From Sphingomonas sp. Leaf21 (lineage in GTDB: Bacteria > Pseudomonadota > Alphaproteobacteria > Sphingomonadales > Sphingomonadaceae): DNA of 64,000 nt. Each line of letters begins with the position of its first letter. Position 1 is the first letter of the stretch. Positions 35,450 to 42,752 of the stretch are shown piece after piece. A program made the translations under genes and the position numbers. Location of the stretch: positions 62,001 through 126,000 of the forward strand of contig NZ_CAKASM010000003.1 in assembly GCF_916858675.1 (NCBI RefSeq), in the 5' to 3' direction. The notes below the pieces were generated by a model that did not search any database, was not told where the DNA came from, and saw only the letters and a program-made list of their open reading frames with translations.

Positions 35450-36016
35450 TCAAAAGCGGATGGGCAGGCCGATCAGGATGCGGCCGTGCTTGCTTCCGCC
35501 CTGTGCGCGCAGACGGACACCGACATTGCGGCCGATCTGCCGTTCGATGCCGATTCCGCCGACCAGCCCGCTGGGACCGTTGCCGTCGTCGTCGATGACG
35601 TTTCGCGACAGCCGGACGTCGTAACGATAGCCGCCATAGCCCGCCTCGGCGAATACCATGGTGCGTTCGCCGAGGACATAGCCCGCCCGCGCGGTCACGC
35701 TATAGCCCCAGCGCGCCTTCTGTTCGTAGAAGGCGAAAATTTCCTGGCTGCGCACGGTGCCGCCCCCGGCTTGGACCGCCACTTCGCCCCCCAGGCGCAA
35801 GCGGTCGCTGACGGGCAGCATGATACCGGCAAAGCCACCCCCGGCCAGCCCCGCCCCCACATATTTGCGGCTGTTGACGTCATCGCCAAGGCGGAAGCCA
35901 TGGATCAGGACCCCGGCCTCCGGTCCCGCATAAGGGCCAGCAAAGGCGGGCTTGTCCTGCGCGAAGGCGGTCGCGGGCAGGCAGATCAGCAGGGCGGCGG
36001 CAAACAGGAGGCGCAT
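35450..36016 (-). CDS. Outer-membrane beta-barrel protein
   Basis: 188 aa from ATG 36016 ([20 protein letters not shown], signal peptide). Alternating hydrophobic strands with Gly/Tyr turns: [52 protein letters not shown] and [11 protein letters not shown]. It ends in Phe (LIGLPIRF), the outer-membrane targeting signal. Resembles OmpA/Opacity-type small porins (eight strands). An ATG at 36049 is less likely because it prefixes the signal. Confidence 0.8.
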   Translation of the reverse strand: MRLLFAAALLICLPATAFAQDKPAFAGPYAGPEAGVLIHGFRLGDDVNSRKYVGAGLAGGGFAGIMLPVSDRLRLGGEVAVQAGGGTVRSQEIFAFYEQKARWGYSVTARAGYVLGERTMVFAEAGYGGYRYDVRLSRNVIDDDGNGPSGLVGGIGIERQIGRNVGVRLRAQGGSKHGRILIGLPIRF

Positions 36017-36086
36017 CGGAAACGTCCTTTGGTCATAGGGGCTCCCCATCGATTCCCTATCGAGGTTGATGTATGATGATTATGAA

Positions 36087-36103
36087 TTTCTGTAAAACAG
36101 AAA
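36087..36103 (+). promoter_or_regulatory. Palindrome over the RBS of the DUF2975 gene
   Basis: TTTCTG-TAAAA-CAGAAA, a perfect 6-5-6 inverted repeat. The right arm (CAGAAAG) overlaps the probable Shine-Dalgarno sequence of the gene at 36111. Either an operator for the XRE protein encoded at 36740 or an RNA hairpin that hides the ribosome binding site. Confidence 0.55.
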
Positions 36104-36110
36104 GAATGTG

Positions 36111-36740
36111 ATGCTGGGCAGATATTTCATAAGCCGTGGGCGCGCGCGGGTGGTGCGGGTGTTCGCGCTGCTGTGCTTCCTGATCGCGGGGGCGGGGGCG
36201 GCGACGCTACCGACGATGCTGGTGGGTCCGCAGTGGCAGGCCTTCATGATCGACTGCGATGACGGATGCCGCCCCAAGCCCCAGCCGCTCGATCAATTGT
36301 CGCCGGAGGTCCGACACGTCATCGCCAGCTTGCCCCGGGCCCCGGAACGAATGACCGCCGCCATGGCGGACCCCTATTGGTGGTGGCGGTTGTTCGGCAT
36401 CCAGACGCTCAACGTCTTGCCCTTCGCCATTTTGTTCTTTTCCGTCGGCATGGCGCTCTGGCGGTTTAGCAGCCGTCAGGAGCATCGCGACTGGAGCGGG
36501 ATACGATGGTTGCAGCGGGCAACCGCCGCCGGGATCGTGATGGCCGTCGCCGAACCCGTAGCGCAGGTGCTGCGTGATGCGGTCTATCTAACGGCGGTTG
36601 CGGATATCGAGACATTTTCCCATTCGATCGACTTTACCGAAATTATCGACAACCTGCTGTTCGCCGGTGCCGCCTGGGCCGCGATCTGGGCGCTGGCGGC
36701 GGGGTTGCGCGCGCGGGGCGACCTGGCCGAGATCGTCTGA
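36111..36740 (+). CDS. DUF2975-type membrane protein
   Basis: 209 aa. Four hydrophobic segments: about 13-38, 102-123, 137-155 and 178-200. A long extracytoplasmic loop between the first two contains two Cys in MIDCDDGCRPKPQPLDQL. Shape and partner match DUF2975 proteins, which are regularly coupled to a short XRE regulator. ATG 36111 preferred over in-frame GTG 36108. Stop and next start overlap (TGATG). Confidence 0.75.
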   Translation: MLGRYFISRGRARVVRVFALLCFLIAGAGAATLPTMLVGPQWQAFMIDCDDGCRPKPQPLDQLSPEVRHVIASLPRAPERMTAAMADPYWWWRLFGIQTLNVLPFAILFFSVGMALWRFSSRQEHRDWSGIRWLQRATAAGIVMAVAEPVAQVLRDAVYLTAVADIETFSHSIDFTEIIDNLLFAGAAWAAIWALAAGLRARGDLAEIV

Positions 36741-36970
36741 TGCCCGTCACCGTCAATCTCGATCTCATGCTGGTACGGCGCAAGGTGAAGTCGAAGGACC
36801 TGGCCGAGGCGATCGGGATCACCGAATCGAACCTGTCGCTGCTGAAGTCGGGCAAGGTGAAGGGCGTGCGCTTTTCGACGCTGGCCGCCATCTGCCGCTA
36901 TCTGGAATGCGAGCCGGGGGACATATTGGGCTATGAGCCGTCGGACGACGATCTGACGGCGGAGGAATAG
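36740..36970 (+). CDS. XRE-family regulator coupled to the DUF2975 gene
   Basis: 76 aa, almost entirely one HTH_26-type domain: MLVRRKVKSKDLAEAIGITE, then SNLSLLKSGKVKGVRFSTLA and the tail CRYLECEPGDILGYEPSDDD. Helix-turn-helix at about residues 18-40. Probably autoregulates the two-gene operon, with the palindrome at 36087 as candidate site. Signal sensed is unknown. Confidence 0.88.
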   Translation: MPVTVNLDLMLVRRKVKSKDLAEAIGITESNLSLLKSGKVKGVRFSTLAAICRYLECEPGDILGYEPSDDDLTAEE

Positions 36971-36975
36971 GCGAT

Positions 36976-37008
36976 CCGCGCCGCCGATCCTGAGGGATGG
37001 CGGCGCGG
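36976..37008. terminator. Bidirectional hairpin between XRE and GumN-like genes
   Basis: CCGCGCCGCC-GATCC / GGGAT-GGCGGCGCGG around TGA, about 14 pairs, between convergent genes. No long T-run. Confidence 0.7.
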
Positions 37009-37020
37009 GGGACGCCGGAT

Positions 37021-37920
37021 TCAATAGGCGATCCGCTGCGCCTTGATCCCCTGCTTGGCGAGCTGCGCCTGGACACTGTCGTTGCCCGCCAGATGGCCCG
37101 CTCCGACCGCGATGAAGATGGTGCCGGGCTTGGCCATCCGCTGCTTGATCCACGTCGCCCAGCGGGCGTTGCGGTCGGTCAGCAGGGTCTTGGTGACCTC
37201 GGGCGAGTCCTTCAGGCTGTCGTTCATCGTGCGGGCCAGCGCGTCGGGATCGCCCTTGACCCATTCGTCGACCATCTCGGCCATTTCCTCGCCCGCCTTG
37301 GGCAGGTCGTCGACGGTCGAGGTCAGGAAGTCGATCTGCGCCTTTTGCGACAGCCCGTTGAAATAGCCGATCTGCTGTTCGGCGGTTTCCAGGCCCGCGA
37401 CCGGCTTGCCCGCCGCCTTGGCCGCATCGGCGAGTACGGTTTCCGGTCCGTTCTTGGGGTCATAACCCAGCTTCTGGATCGGCGCGATCGACAGGGTGAC
37501 GCCCGCCAGCCACGGCTTCATCCGGTCGAACGCCTGCGGCGGCAGCCCCGCGTCGGTCAGCGCCTTCAGATAGGCGCCACGCTTGTCGGCGGGCAGTTGC
37601 TCGGTCAGTGTCGGGCCAGCGGTGATGATGCCGTTCTTCAACACGATCTGCTGCATCGTCGCCTGGTCCGGCTGGACCATTTCCAGGACGAGCTGGTCGG
37701 ACTTGTCGAACGCGGTCTTCACCGCCTCGTCGAACCAGGTCAGGCCCGGCTTCAGGACATGGATGGTGCCGAACAGATAGATGGTGGTGTCGGCATCCTT
37801 GACCACCCACAGCGCGGGATCGGCGTCGTTCGGATTCTGGGCGGGTTTGGTCTGCGCGCAGGCCGGTAGCGCCAGCATCAGCGCGAGCGAGGTGAGGGCG
37901 GCTTTCATGATCGTCTTCAT
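37021..37920 (-). CDS. TraB/GumN (TIKI-like) family lipoprotein
   Basis: 299 aa. Signal MKTIMKAALTSLALMLALPAC gives a lipobox-like LPAC. The TraB/GumN domain starts TTIYLFGTIHVLKPGLTWFD (first GTIH motif, a predicted metal site), continues with LVLEMVQPDQATMQQIV and LETAEQQIGYFNGLSQ, and ends FIAVGAGHLAGNDSVQAQLA, where a second conserved GxxH motif sits. TIKI relatives are metalloproteases; bacterial roles are unknown. Confidence 0.88.
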   Translation of the reverse strand: MKTIMKAALTSLALMLALPACAQTKPAQNPNDADPALWVVKDADTTIYLFGTIHVLKPGLTWFDEAVKTAFDKSDQLVLEMVQPDQATMQQIVLKNGIITAGPTLTEQLPADKRGAYLKALTDAGLPPQAFDRMKPWLAGVTLSIAPIQKLGYDPKNGPETVLADAAKAAGKPVAGLETAEQQIGYFNGLSQKAQIDFLTSTVDDLPKAGEEMAEMVDEWVKGDPDALARTMNDSLKDSPEVTKTLLTDRNARWATWIKQRMAKPGTIFIAVGAGHLAGNDSVQAQLAKQGIKAQRIAY

Positions 37921-37963
37921 GGGATCAGGCTTTCGGAAAGAAAAGGGCGGAGAGGCAAGGGGA

Positions 37964-38401
37964 TCAGCGATATTTGCGCCACGCCCAGACGATGCCGCAA
38001 CTCAGCATCAGCGCGCCATAGACCCATTCGAACTGCACCGGGGGCACCAGCCCGCCACGCCACAGGAACCACCAGACGGGTACGCCCAGGCTGACGACAT
38101 AGAAGGCGGCAAGAGCGCCGTCGCGATAGGCGCGGCTTTCATGCTCATCCACCACGCGGTGCCAGCGCCACGAGATGAACGGGACCACCAGGCCGCAGAT
38201 CATCGCCATCAGGACCGCGAACCATGTCGGCAACGGCGTGGTCCACATGTCGAAGGGACCATGTTTCACCCCTGGCGGCGTGGCGCCGAACGCCATGAGC
38301 GACATGGCCATGCCCATTACGCCGCCGACAGCGGCGGAGACGCCGAGCAGTCGATGATTGGCCCGCTCGCTGGGGCCCTTGGTGGACGGCTGGGTACTCA
38401 T
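37964..38401 (-). CDS. Membrane protein, last gene of XRE-membrane operon
   Basis: 145 aa, four hydrophobic segments: about 18-40, 58-76, 96-113 and 121-138. Polar loops carry FGATPPGVKHGPFDMWTTPL and SWRWHRVVDEHESRAYRDG, the latter with several His. No family recognised. Its ATG overlaps the stop of the 60-aa gene, completing a chain of overlapping genes from 39204 down. Confidence 0.7.
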   Translation of the reverse strand: MSTQPSTKGPSERANHRLLGVSAAVGGVMGMAMSLMAFGATPPGVKHGPFDMWTTPLPTWFAVLMAMICGLVVPFISWRWHRVVDEHESRAYRDGALAAFYVVSLGVPVWWFLWRGGLVPPVQFEWVYGALMLSCGIVWAWRKYR

Positions 38402-38580
38402 GGTCGCACCTCGATGGACAGGTGGATGGAGACATGGGGCGCATGGGACAGCTGCGCTGCGACGGGGCCGGCGGGATCGATCGCCCGGAGCGCGACCTGA
38501 CCGATCTGCCCGGCGCCCCAGCCGAGCAGCGACAGGGTGATGCCTGCGCCGATCGCCGCATGGACCAGACGGCGGCTCAT
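38398..38580 (-). CDS. 60-aa protein in XRE-membrane operon
   Basis: MSRRLVHAAIGAGITLSLLG with a single hydrophobic segment (residues 8-25) and a polar C-terminus (SHAPHVSIHLSIEVRP). Four-base ATGA overlaps on both sides are the main evidence that it is real. Could be a small inner-membrane partner of its two larger neighbours. Confidence 0.6.
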   Translation of the reverse strand: MSRRLVHAAIGAGITLSLLGWGAGQIGQVALRAIDPAGPVAAQLSHAPHVSIHLSIEVRP

Positions 38581-39023
38581 GCGCGCACCCGCTGGATGAC
38601 GTAGAAGCCCAGGCCGGTCGCCGCCGAGATCAGCCAGGCGACATAGCCCGGATTGGACAGCGGGACATATTTGGCCGCGATCGTGACCGCCGCCTGCAGC
38701 AGGAAACCGCTGAATCCGATCACCGCCCAGGTCTGCACGGCCAGCAGCCGCTGCACCTCGTCCGCGTCGCGCCAGTTGCGCCACGACACGATGATCGCCA
38801 GCGACAGGACCGGGATCAGCGACGCATCGACGATCCAGTCCGGTGTCGGATGGCGCTGACCGCCGCGCACGCCATCGATGACACCGTCGATAAAGGGAAG
38901 GCCCATCATCACGGCCGCGGTCACGCCCGCCAGCGCCACGCGCCGCCGGTTCTTTCGCGCCGTGCGCTCGGCGAACCGCGCCTCGCCCCAACCGGCGCCC
39001 TTACTCACCGTCATGCTCGTCAT
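38577..39023 (-). CDS. Membrane protein, second gene of XRE-membrane operon
   Basis: 148 aa, four hydrophobic segments (about 30-48, 66-82, 96-115, 126-143) after a basic N-terminus (RFAERTARKNRRRVALAG). Motifs of note: LPFIDGVIDGVRGGQR and SWRNWRDADEVQRLL. Proteins of this kind often lie behind a short XRE regulator in Alphaproteobacteria. ATG 39023 overlaps the XRE stop by 23 bp; ATG 39014 is an alternative. Confidence 0.72.
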   Translation of the reverse strand: MTSMTVSKGAGWGEARFAERTARKNRRRVALAGVTAAVMMGLPFIDGVIDGVRGGQRHPTPDWIVDASLIPVLSLAIIVSWRNWRDADEVQRLLAVQTWAVIGFSGFLLQAAVTIAAKYVPLSNPGYVAWLISAATGLGFYVIQRVRA

Positions 39024-39204
39024 CGAAAATCTCCTCGATCGGCATTTCGAACAGGCGGCCGATGCGGAACGCGAGCGGCAGCGACGGGTCGTATTTTCCC
39101 GTCTCGATGGCGTTGACGGCCTGTCGCGACACGTCCAGCCGCCCGGCCAGCTCGGCCTGGCTCCAGTTGCGTTCGGCGCGCAGCACCTTGAGGCGATTTC
39201 TCAT
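39001..39204 (-). CDS. XRE-family regulator of the membrane operon
   Basis: 67 aa: MRNRLKVLRAERNWSQAELA, GRLDVSRQAVNAIETGKYDP, SLPLAFRIGRLFEMPIEEIF. This is the compact Cro/CI fold with HTH at residues 14-35. ATG 39204 is preferred to 39222 because AGAGGAGG stands five bases before it. Paralogues of this type nearly always precede a membrane-protein gene. The TGTCA-N8-TGACA sites just upstream are likely its operators, implying autoregulation. Confidence 0.92.
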   Translation of the reverse strand: MRNRLKVLRAERNWSQAELAGRLDVSRQAVNAIETGKYDPSLPLAFRIGRLFEMPIEEIFDDEHDGE

Positions 39205-39235
39205 CTCGACCTCCTCTGGCATGGCTGGCCTCCCT

Positions 39236-39314
39236 TGTCATCACTCCATGACCTTATGTCAGGTGACCATGACAAAATGACAGTGAGTCGCGACCATGTC
39301 AATAACACCTGACA
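39236..39314. promoter_or_regulatory. Array of TGTCA-N8-TGACA operators
   Basis: Site 1 at 39236-39253 (TGTCA-N8-TGACC), site 2 at 39257-39274 (TGTCA-N8-TGACA), site 3 at 39297-39314 (TGTCA-N8-TGACA). A degenerate site TGACA-N8-CGACC lies at 39278-39295. Centres are 21, 21 and 19 bp apart, i.e. on one face of the helix. The array lies between the divergent XRE operon and glyQ, 31 bp from the XRE start. Confidence 0.75.
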
Positions 39315-39403
39315 AAATATCATGCGTCGCTGACTTGGAGCCGATGAAGACGCTGCGCTCGCCTTGACCGCGAAGGGGGCATCCGCCAAAGCCTGCGCCC
39401 ATT

Positions 39404-40291
39404 ATGCAGACCCGGAACGGACCCCCGGAAGGACCACTGTCCTTCCAGCGCATGATCCTCACCCTCCATGACTATTGGAGCGAGCGGGGATGCGTGATCC
39501 TGCAACCCTATGACATGGAGATGGGGGCGGGCACCTTTCACCCGGCGACCACGCTGCGCGCGCTGGGCCCGGACAGCTGGAACGCCGCCTTCGTCCAGCC
39601 CTGCCGCCGCCCGACCGACGGCCGCTATGGCGAGAACCCCAACCGGCTCCAGCATTATTACCAGTATCAGGTGATCCTGAAGCCCTCGCCCGCCGACCTG
39701 CAGGACCTGTATCTGGGCAGCCTGGCGGCGATCGGCGTGGACATGGCCAAGCACGACATCCGCTTCGTCGAGGATGACTGGGAAAGCCCGACGCTGGGCG
39801 CCTGGGGACTGGGCTGGGAAGTCTGGTGCGACGGGATGGAGGTGACGCAGTTCACCTATTTCCAGCAGATGGGCGGATACGACATGAAGCCGGTCGCGGG
39901 CGAGCTGACCTACGGGCTGGAGCGGCTGGCGATGTATATCCAGGACGTCGACAACGTCTACGACCTGCGCTTCAACGATCAGGGCGTGTCCTATGGCGAC
40001 GTGTTCCTCGAAAACGAGAAGCAGATGTCGACTTGGAACTTCGAGGTCGCCGACACCGACATGCTGTTCGACGCGTTCCGCAAGGCGGCGGCCGAGTGCG
40101 AACGGTGCCTTGAGAGGAAGCTGCCCATCCCCGCCTATGAACAGGCGATCAAGGCCAGCCATACCTTCAACCTGCTCCAGGCGCGCGGCGTGATCTCGGT
40201 GGCGGAGCGCCAGGCCTATATGGGCCGCGTCCGCGATCTGGCGAAGGGCGCATGCGGCGCCTGGATGGACAAGAACGGATGGGCGGCGTGA
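39404..40291 (+). CDS. glyQ: Glycyl-tRNA synthetase, alpha subunit
   Basis: Catalytic class II aminoacylation subunit of the alpha2beta2 enzyme, 295 aa (E. coli 303). [58 protein letters not shown] and [13 protein letters not shown] are all diagnostic. C-terminal [20 protein letters not shown]. glyS lies 172 bp downstream, an unusually long gap filled by a family B repeat. Confidence 0.97.
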   Translation: MQTRNGPPEGPLSFQRMILTLHDYWSERGCVILQPYDMEMGAGTFHPATTLRALGPDSWNAAFVQPCRRPTDGRYGENPNRLQHYYQYQVILKPSPADLQDLYLGSLAAIGVDMAKHDIRFVEDDWESPTLGAWGLGWEVWCDGMEVTQFTYFQQMGGYDMKPVAGELTYGLERLAMYIQDVDNVYDLRFNDQGVSYGDVFLENEKQMSTWNFEVADTDMLFDAFRKAAAECERCLERKLPIPAYEQAIKASHTFNLLQARGVISVAERQAYMGRVRDLAKGACGAWMDKNGWAA

Positions 40292-40297
40292 CCCTGC

Positions 40298-40452
40298 ACC
40301 CCCTTCCTCCCGGCGCAACGCGCGGGGAGGGGGACCATTGCGTCGGCAATGGTGGAGGGGCCGCCGCGCCAGCGGCGGGTGCCCGCCGCCCCCTCCACCG
40401 GCCCCTCCAAGTTTTGGGCCGGTCCCCCTCCCCATCGTTGATGGGGAGGAAT
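40298..40452. repeat. Palindromic repeat family B, copy 2
   Basis: Two inverted units: CCTCCCGGCGCAACGCGCGG, then GGAGGGGGACCATTGCGTCG-GCAATGGTGGAGGGG, and, facing it, CCCCCTCCACCGGCCCCTCC to CCCCCTCCCCATCGTTGATG-GGGAGGA. Each has an internal hairpin. It separates glyQ from glyS within one transcription direction. Confidence 0.75.
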
Positions 40453-40463
40453 TGAGAGTGACC

Positions 40464-42626
40464 ATGACCGATTTTCTGCTCGAACTCCGCTCCGAAGAAA
40501 TCCCCGCCCGGATGCAGCCGGGCGCGCGAGAGACCCTCGCCAGGCTGTTCGCCGCCGAACTCGCCAAGACCGGGCTGTCGGCGGGTGAGATCGTCACCTA
40601 TGCGGGGCCGCGTCGCCTCGCGCTGATCGCCAAGGGGCTGCCCACCGCGACCGAGGCGGTGTCCGAAGAGGTCAAGGGTCCGCGCGCCTCGGCCCCGCTG
40701 CAGGCGCTGGAGGGTTTCCTGCGCAAGACCGGGCTGACCCGCGAACAACTGACCGAGCGTGACGGCGTGCTCTTCGCGATCACCGAAAAGCCGGGCCGCG
40801 CGACCGCCGAGGTGCTGGCCGAGGCGATCCCCGCCATCGTCCGCGCCTTCCCCTGGCCCAAGTCGATGCGCTGGGGCGCGGAGTCCGCCTCGACCGAGTC
40901 GATGCGCTGGGTCCGCCCGCTGCACGCCATCGTCGCGCTGTTCGGTGGCGAGGTGGTGCCGTTCGCAATCGCCGGGATCACCAGCGGCAACGTCACGCGC
41001 GGCCACCGCTTCCACGCGCCCGCCGAGATCGCGCTGACCGGCGCCGACACCTATGTCGAGCAACTGCGCGCCGCCAAGGTGCTGGTCGACCAGGACGAGC
41101 GCGCCGCGATCATCCGCGCGCGCGCATCGGCACTGGCCGCCGAGGCCGGGCTGGAACTGGTCGAGGACGAGGGGCTGGTCGCCGAGAATGCCGGGCTGAC
41201 CGAATGGCCGGTGCCGCTGCTCGGTCGCTTCGACGCGGCGTATCTCGACGTGCCGCCCGAGGTCATCCAGCTGACCGCGCGCGTGAACCAGAAATATTTC
41301 GTCTGCCGTTCCGCCGACGGCAAGCTGGCGAACGCCTTCGTCTGCACCGCGAATATCGAGGCGAGCGACGGCGGCGCGAAGATCGTCGAGGGCAATGCCA
41401 AGGTGCTCGCCGCTCGGCTGTCCGACGCGCGTTTCTTCTACGAGACCGACCGGAAGACCAGGCTCGACGATCTGCGGCCCAAGCTGGAAAAGATCGTCTT
41501 CCACGAAAAGCTCGGCACCGTCGCCGACAAGGTCGAGCGGGTGGCCAAGCTTGCCCGCTGGCTGGTCGAGGAAGGTATCGTCACCGAATTCCCCTCCCGC
41601 AGGCGGGAGGGGCCAGGGGAGGGCAGTGCCCCAGGCGACGTCGCCCGTGGAGACGTCCCCCCCCCATCCCCCCCCCCAAGCGGAGGGGGCGAGCTTGCCG
41701 ATCTGGCGGAACGCGCCGCGTACCTGGCGAAGGCCGATCTCGTCACCGGCATGGTCGGCGAGTTCCCCGAATTGCAGGGCCTGATGGGCGGTTACTATGC
41801 CGCCGCGCAGGGCGAAGACCCGCGCGTGGCCGAGGCGGTTCGTGATCACTACAAGCCGGTCGGGCAGGGGGACGATGTCCCCACCGCGCCGGTGACGGTG
41901 GCCGTGGCGCTGGCGGATAAGCTGGATACGCTGGCACAGTTCTTCTCGGTCGGGCTGAAGCCTACCGGGTCGAAAGATCCCTTTGCGCTTCGGCGTGCGG
42001 GGTTGGGGATTCTGGAATTGCTGAGCCGTAATGGGCTTCGCGCACATCTGTTCAGGGCGGTAAACGCGGCAATGTTGGCGCGTATAGAGGGCCCTAACCC
42101 GGCTCAGGTCGATGAGGTGATGCAGTTCCTCATCGACCGCCTCAAGGTCCAGCAACGCGAAGCGGGCGTCCGGCACGACCTGATCGACGCGGTGTTCGCG
42201 CTCGGCGGCGAGGACGATCTCGTCCGCCTGCTCGCCCGCGTCCGCGCGCTGCAAGCCTTCGTCACCACCGACGACGGCGCCAACCTTCTCGCAGGCTACA
42301 AGCGCGCCGCGAACATCCTGAAGAAGGAAGGCGTCGAGGGCTACCAAGGCTGGACCGCGCCGACCTACACGCTCGAGGCCGCCGAGGCCGATCTGATCGC
42401 CGCGCTCGACGTCGCCGAGCCCAAGGCGGCGGACGCGGTGAAGGCCGAGGATTTCGAGGCCGCGATGGCCGCGCTCGCGTCGCTGCGTGCGCCGATCGAC
42501 CGGTTCTTCGACGATGTGACCGTCAACGACGCGGATCCGGCCAAGCGGACCGCGCGCCTTGCGCTGCTCGCCCGCGTCCGGGCCGCCGTCCACACGGTGG
42601 CCGATTTCTCGAGGATCGAGGGATGA
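40464..42626 (+). CDS. glyS: Glycyl-tRNA synthetase, beta subunit (with repeat-derived insert)
   Basis: 720 aa (E. coli 689). Binds tRNA-Gly. Start MTDFLLELRSEEIPARMQPG, HGHRFH-like GHRFHAPAEI, WPVPLLGRFDAAYLDVPPEV, VNQKYFVCRSADGKLANAFV and FYETDRKTRLDDLRPKLEKI are typical; C-terminal DALR-like end ARVRAAVHTVADFSRIEG. Residues about 376-409 (RRREGPGEG ... PPPSPPPSGGG) have no counterpart in E. coli GlyS, which continues directly from the preceding helix to the LLSKCDLMTNMVFEF-like helix (here AYLAKADLVTGMVGEF). The insert equals the length difference and is encoded by a palindromic repeat pair. GTG 40458 is an alternative start. Confidence 0.95.
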   Translation: MTDFLLELRSEEIPARMQPGARETLARLFAAELAKTGLSAGEIVTYAGPRRLALIAKGLPTATEAVSEEVKGPRASAPLQALEGFLRKTGLTREQLTERDGVLFAITEKPGRATAEVLAEAIPAIVRAFPWPKSMRWGAESASTESMRWVRPLHAIVALFGGEVVPFAIAGITSGNVTRGHRFHAPAEIALTGADTYVEQLRAAKVLVDQDERAAIIRARASALAAEAGLELVEDEGLVAENAGLTEWPVPLLGRFDAAYLDVPPEVIQLTARVNQKYFVCRSADGKLANAFVCTANIEASDGGAKIVEGNAKVLAARLSDARFFYETDRKTRLDDLRPKLEKIVFHEKLGTVADKVERVAKLARWLVEEGIVTEFPSRRREGPGEGSAPGDVARGDVPPPSPPPSGGGELADLAERAAYLAKADLVTGMVGEFPELQGLMGGYYAAAQGEDPRVAEAVRDHYKPVGQGDDVPTAPVTVAVALADKLDTLAQFFSVGLKPTGSKDPFALRRAGLGILELLSRNGLRAHLFRAVNAAMLARIEGPNPAQVDEVMQFLIDRLKVQQREAGVRHDLIDAVFALGGEDDLVRLLARVRALQAFVTTDDGANLLAGYKRAANILKKEGVEGYQGWTAPTYTLEAAEADLIAALDVAEPKAADAVKAEDFEAAMAALASLRAPIDRFFDDVTVNDADPAKRTARLALLARVRAAVHTVADFSRIEG
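41591..41690 (+). repeat. REPIN-like repeat pair inside glyS, copy 4, tail-in
   Basis: CCCCTCCCGC-AG-GCGGGAGGGG plus tail CCAGGGGAGGGCAG, 30 bp spacer, then a degenerate inverted unit with C-runs around CATCC and a final CCAAGCGGAGGGGGCG. The reading frame passes through without stop. The runs of nine and ten C in the second arm look slippage-prone. Confidence 0.85.
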
Positions 42627-42752
42627 CCTAAGCCCCGGATCGGGAAACGGAATTTGACGTTCCTGTCTTCCTCTCCGGCGAAACCGCCTTATTAAACCCG
42701 ACGCCTGTGTCCCCAGGGCGTCGGACGTGACGACCAGTAAAGGATCGAACCG

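Noticed and set aside
42654-42695. TTGACG and TATTAA as a promoter for ppdK
   Set aside because: The spacing is about 29 bp, far from 17, so the two do not form a usable sigma-70 promoter.
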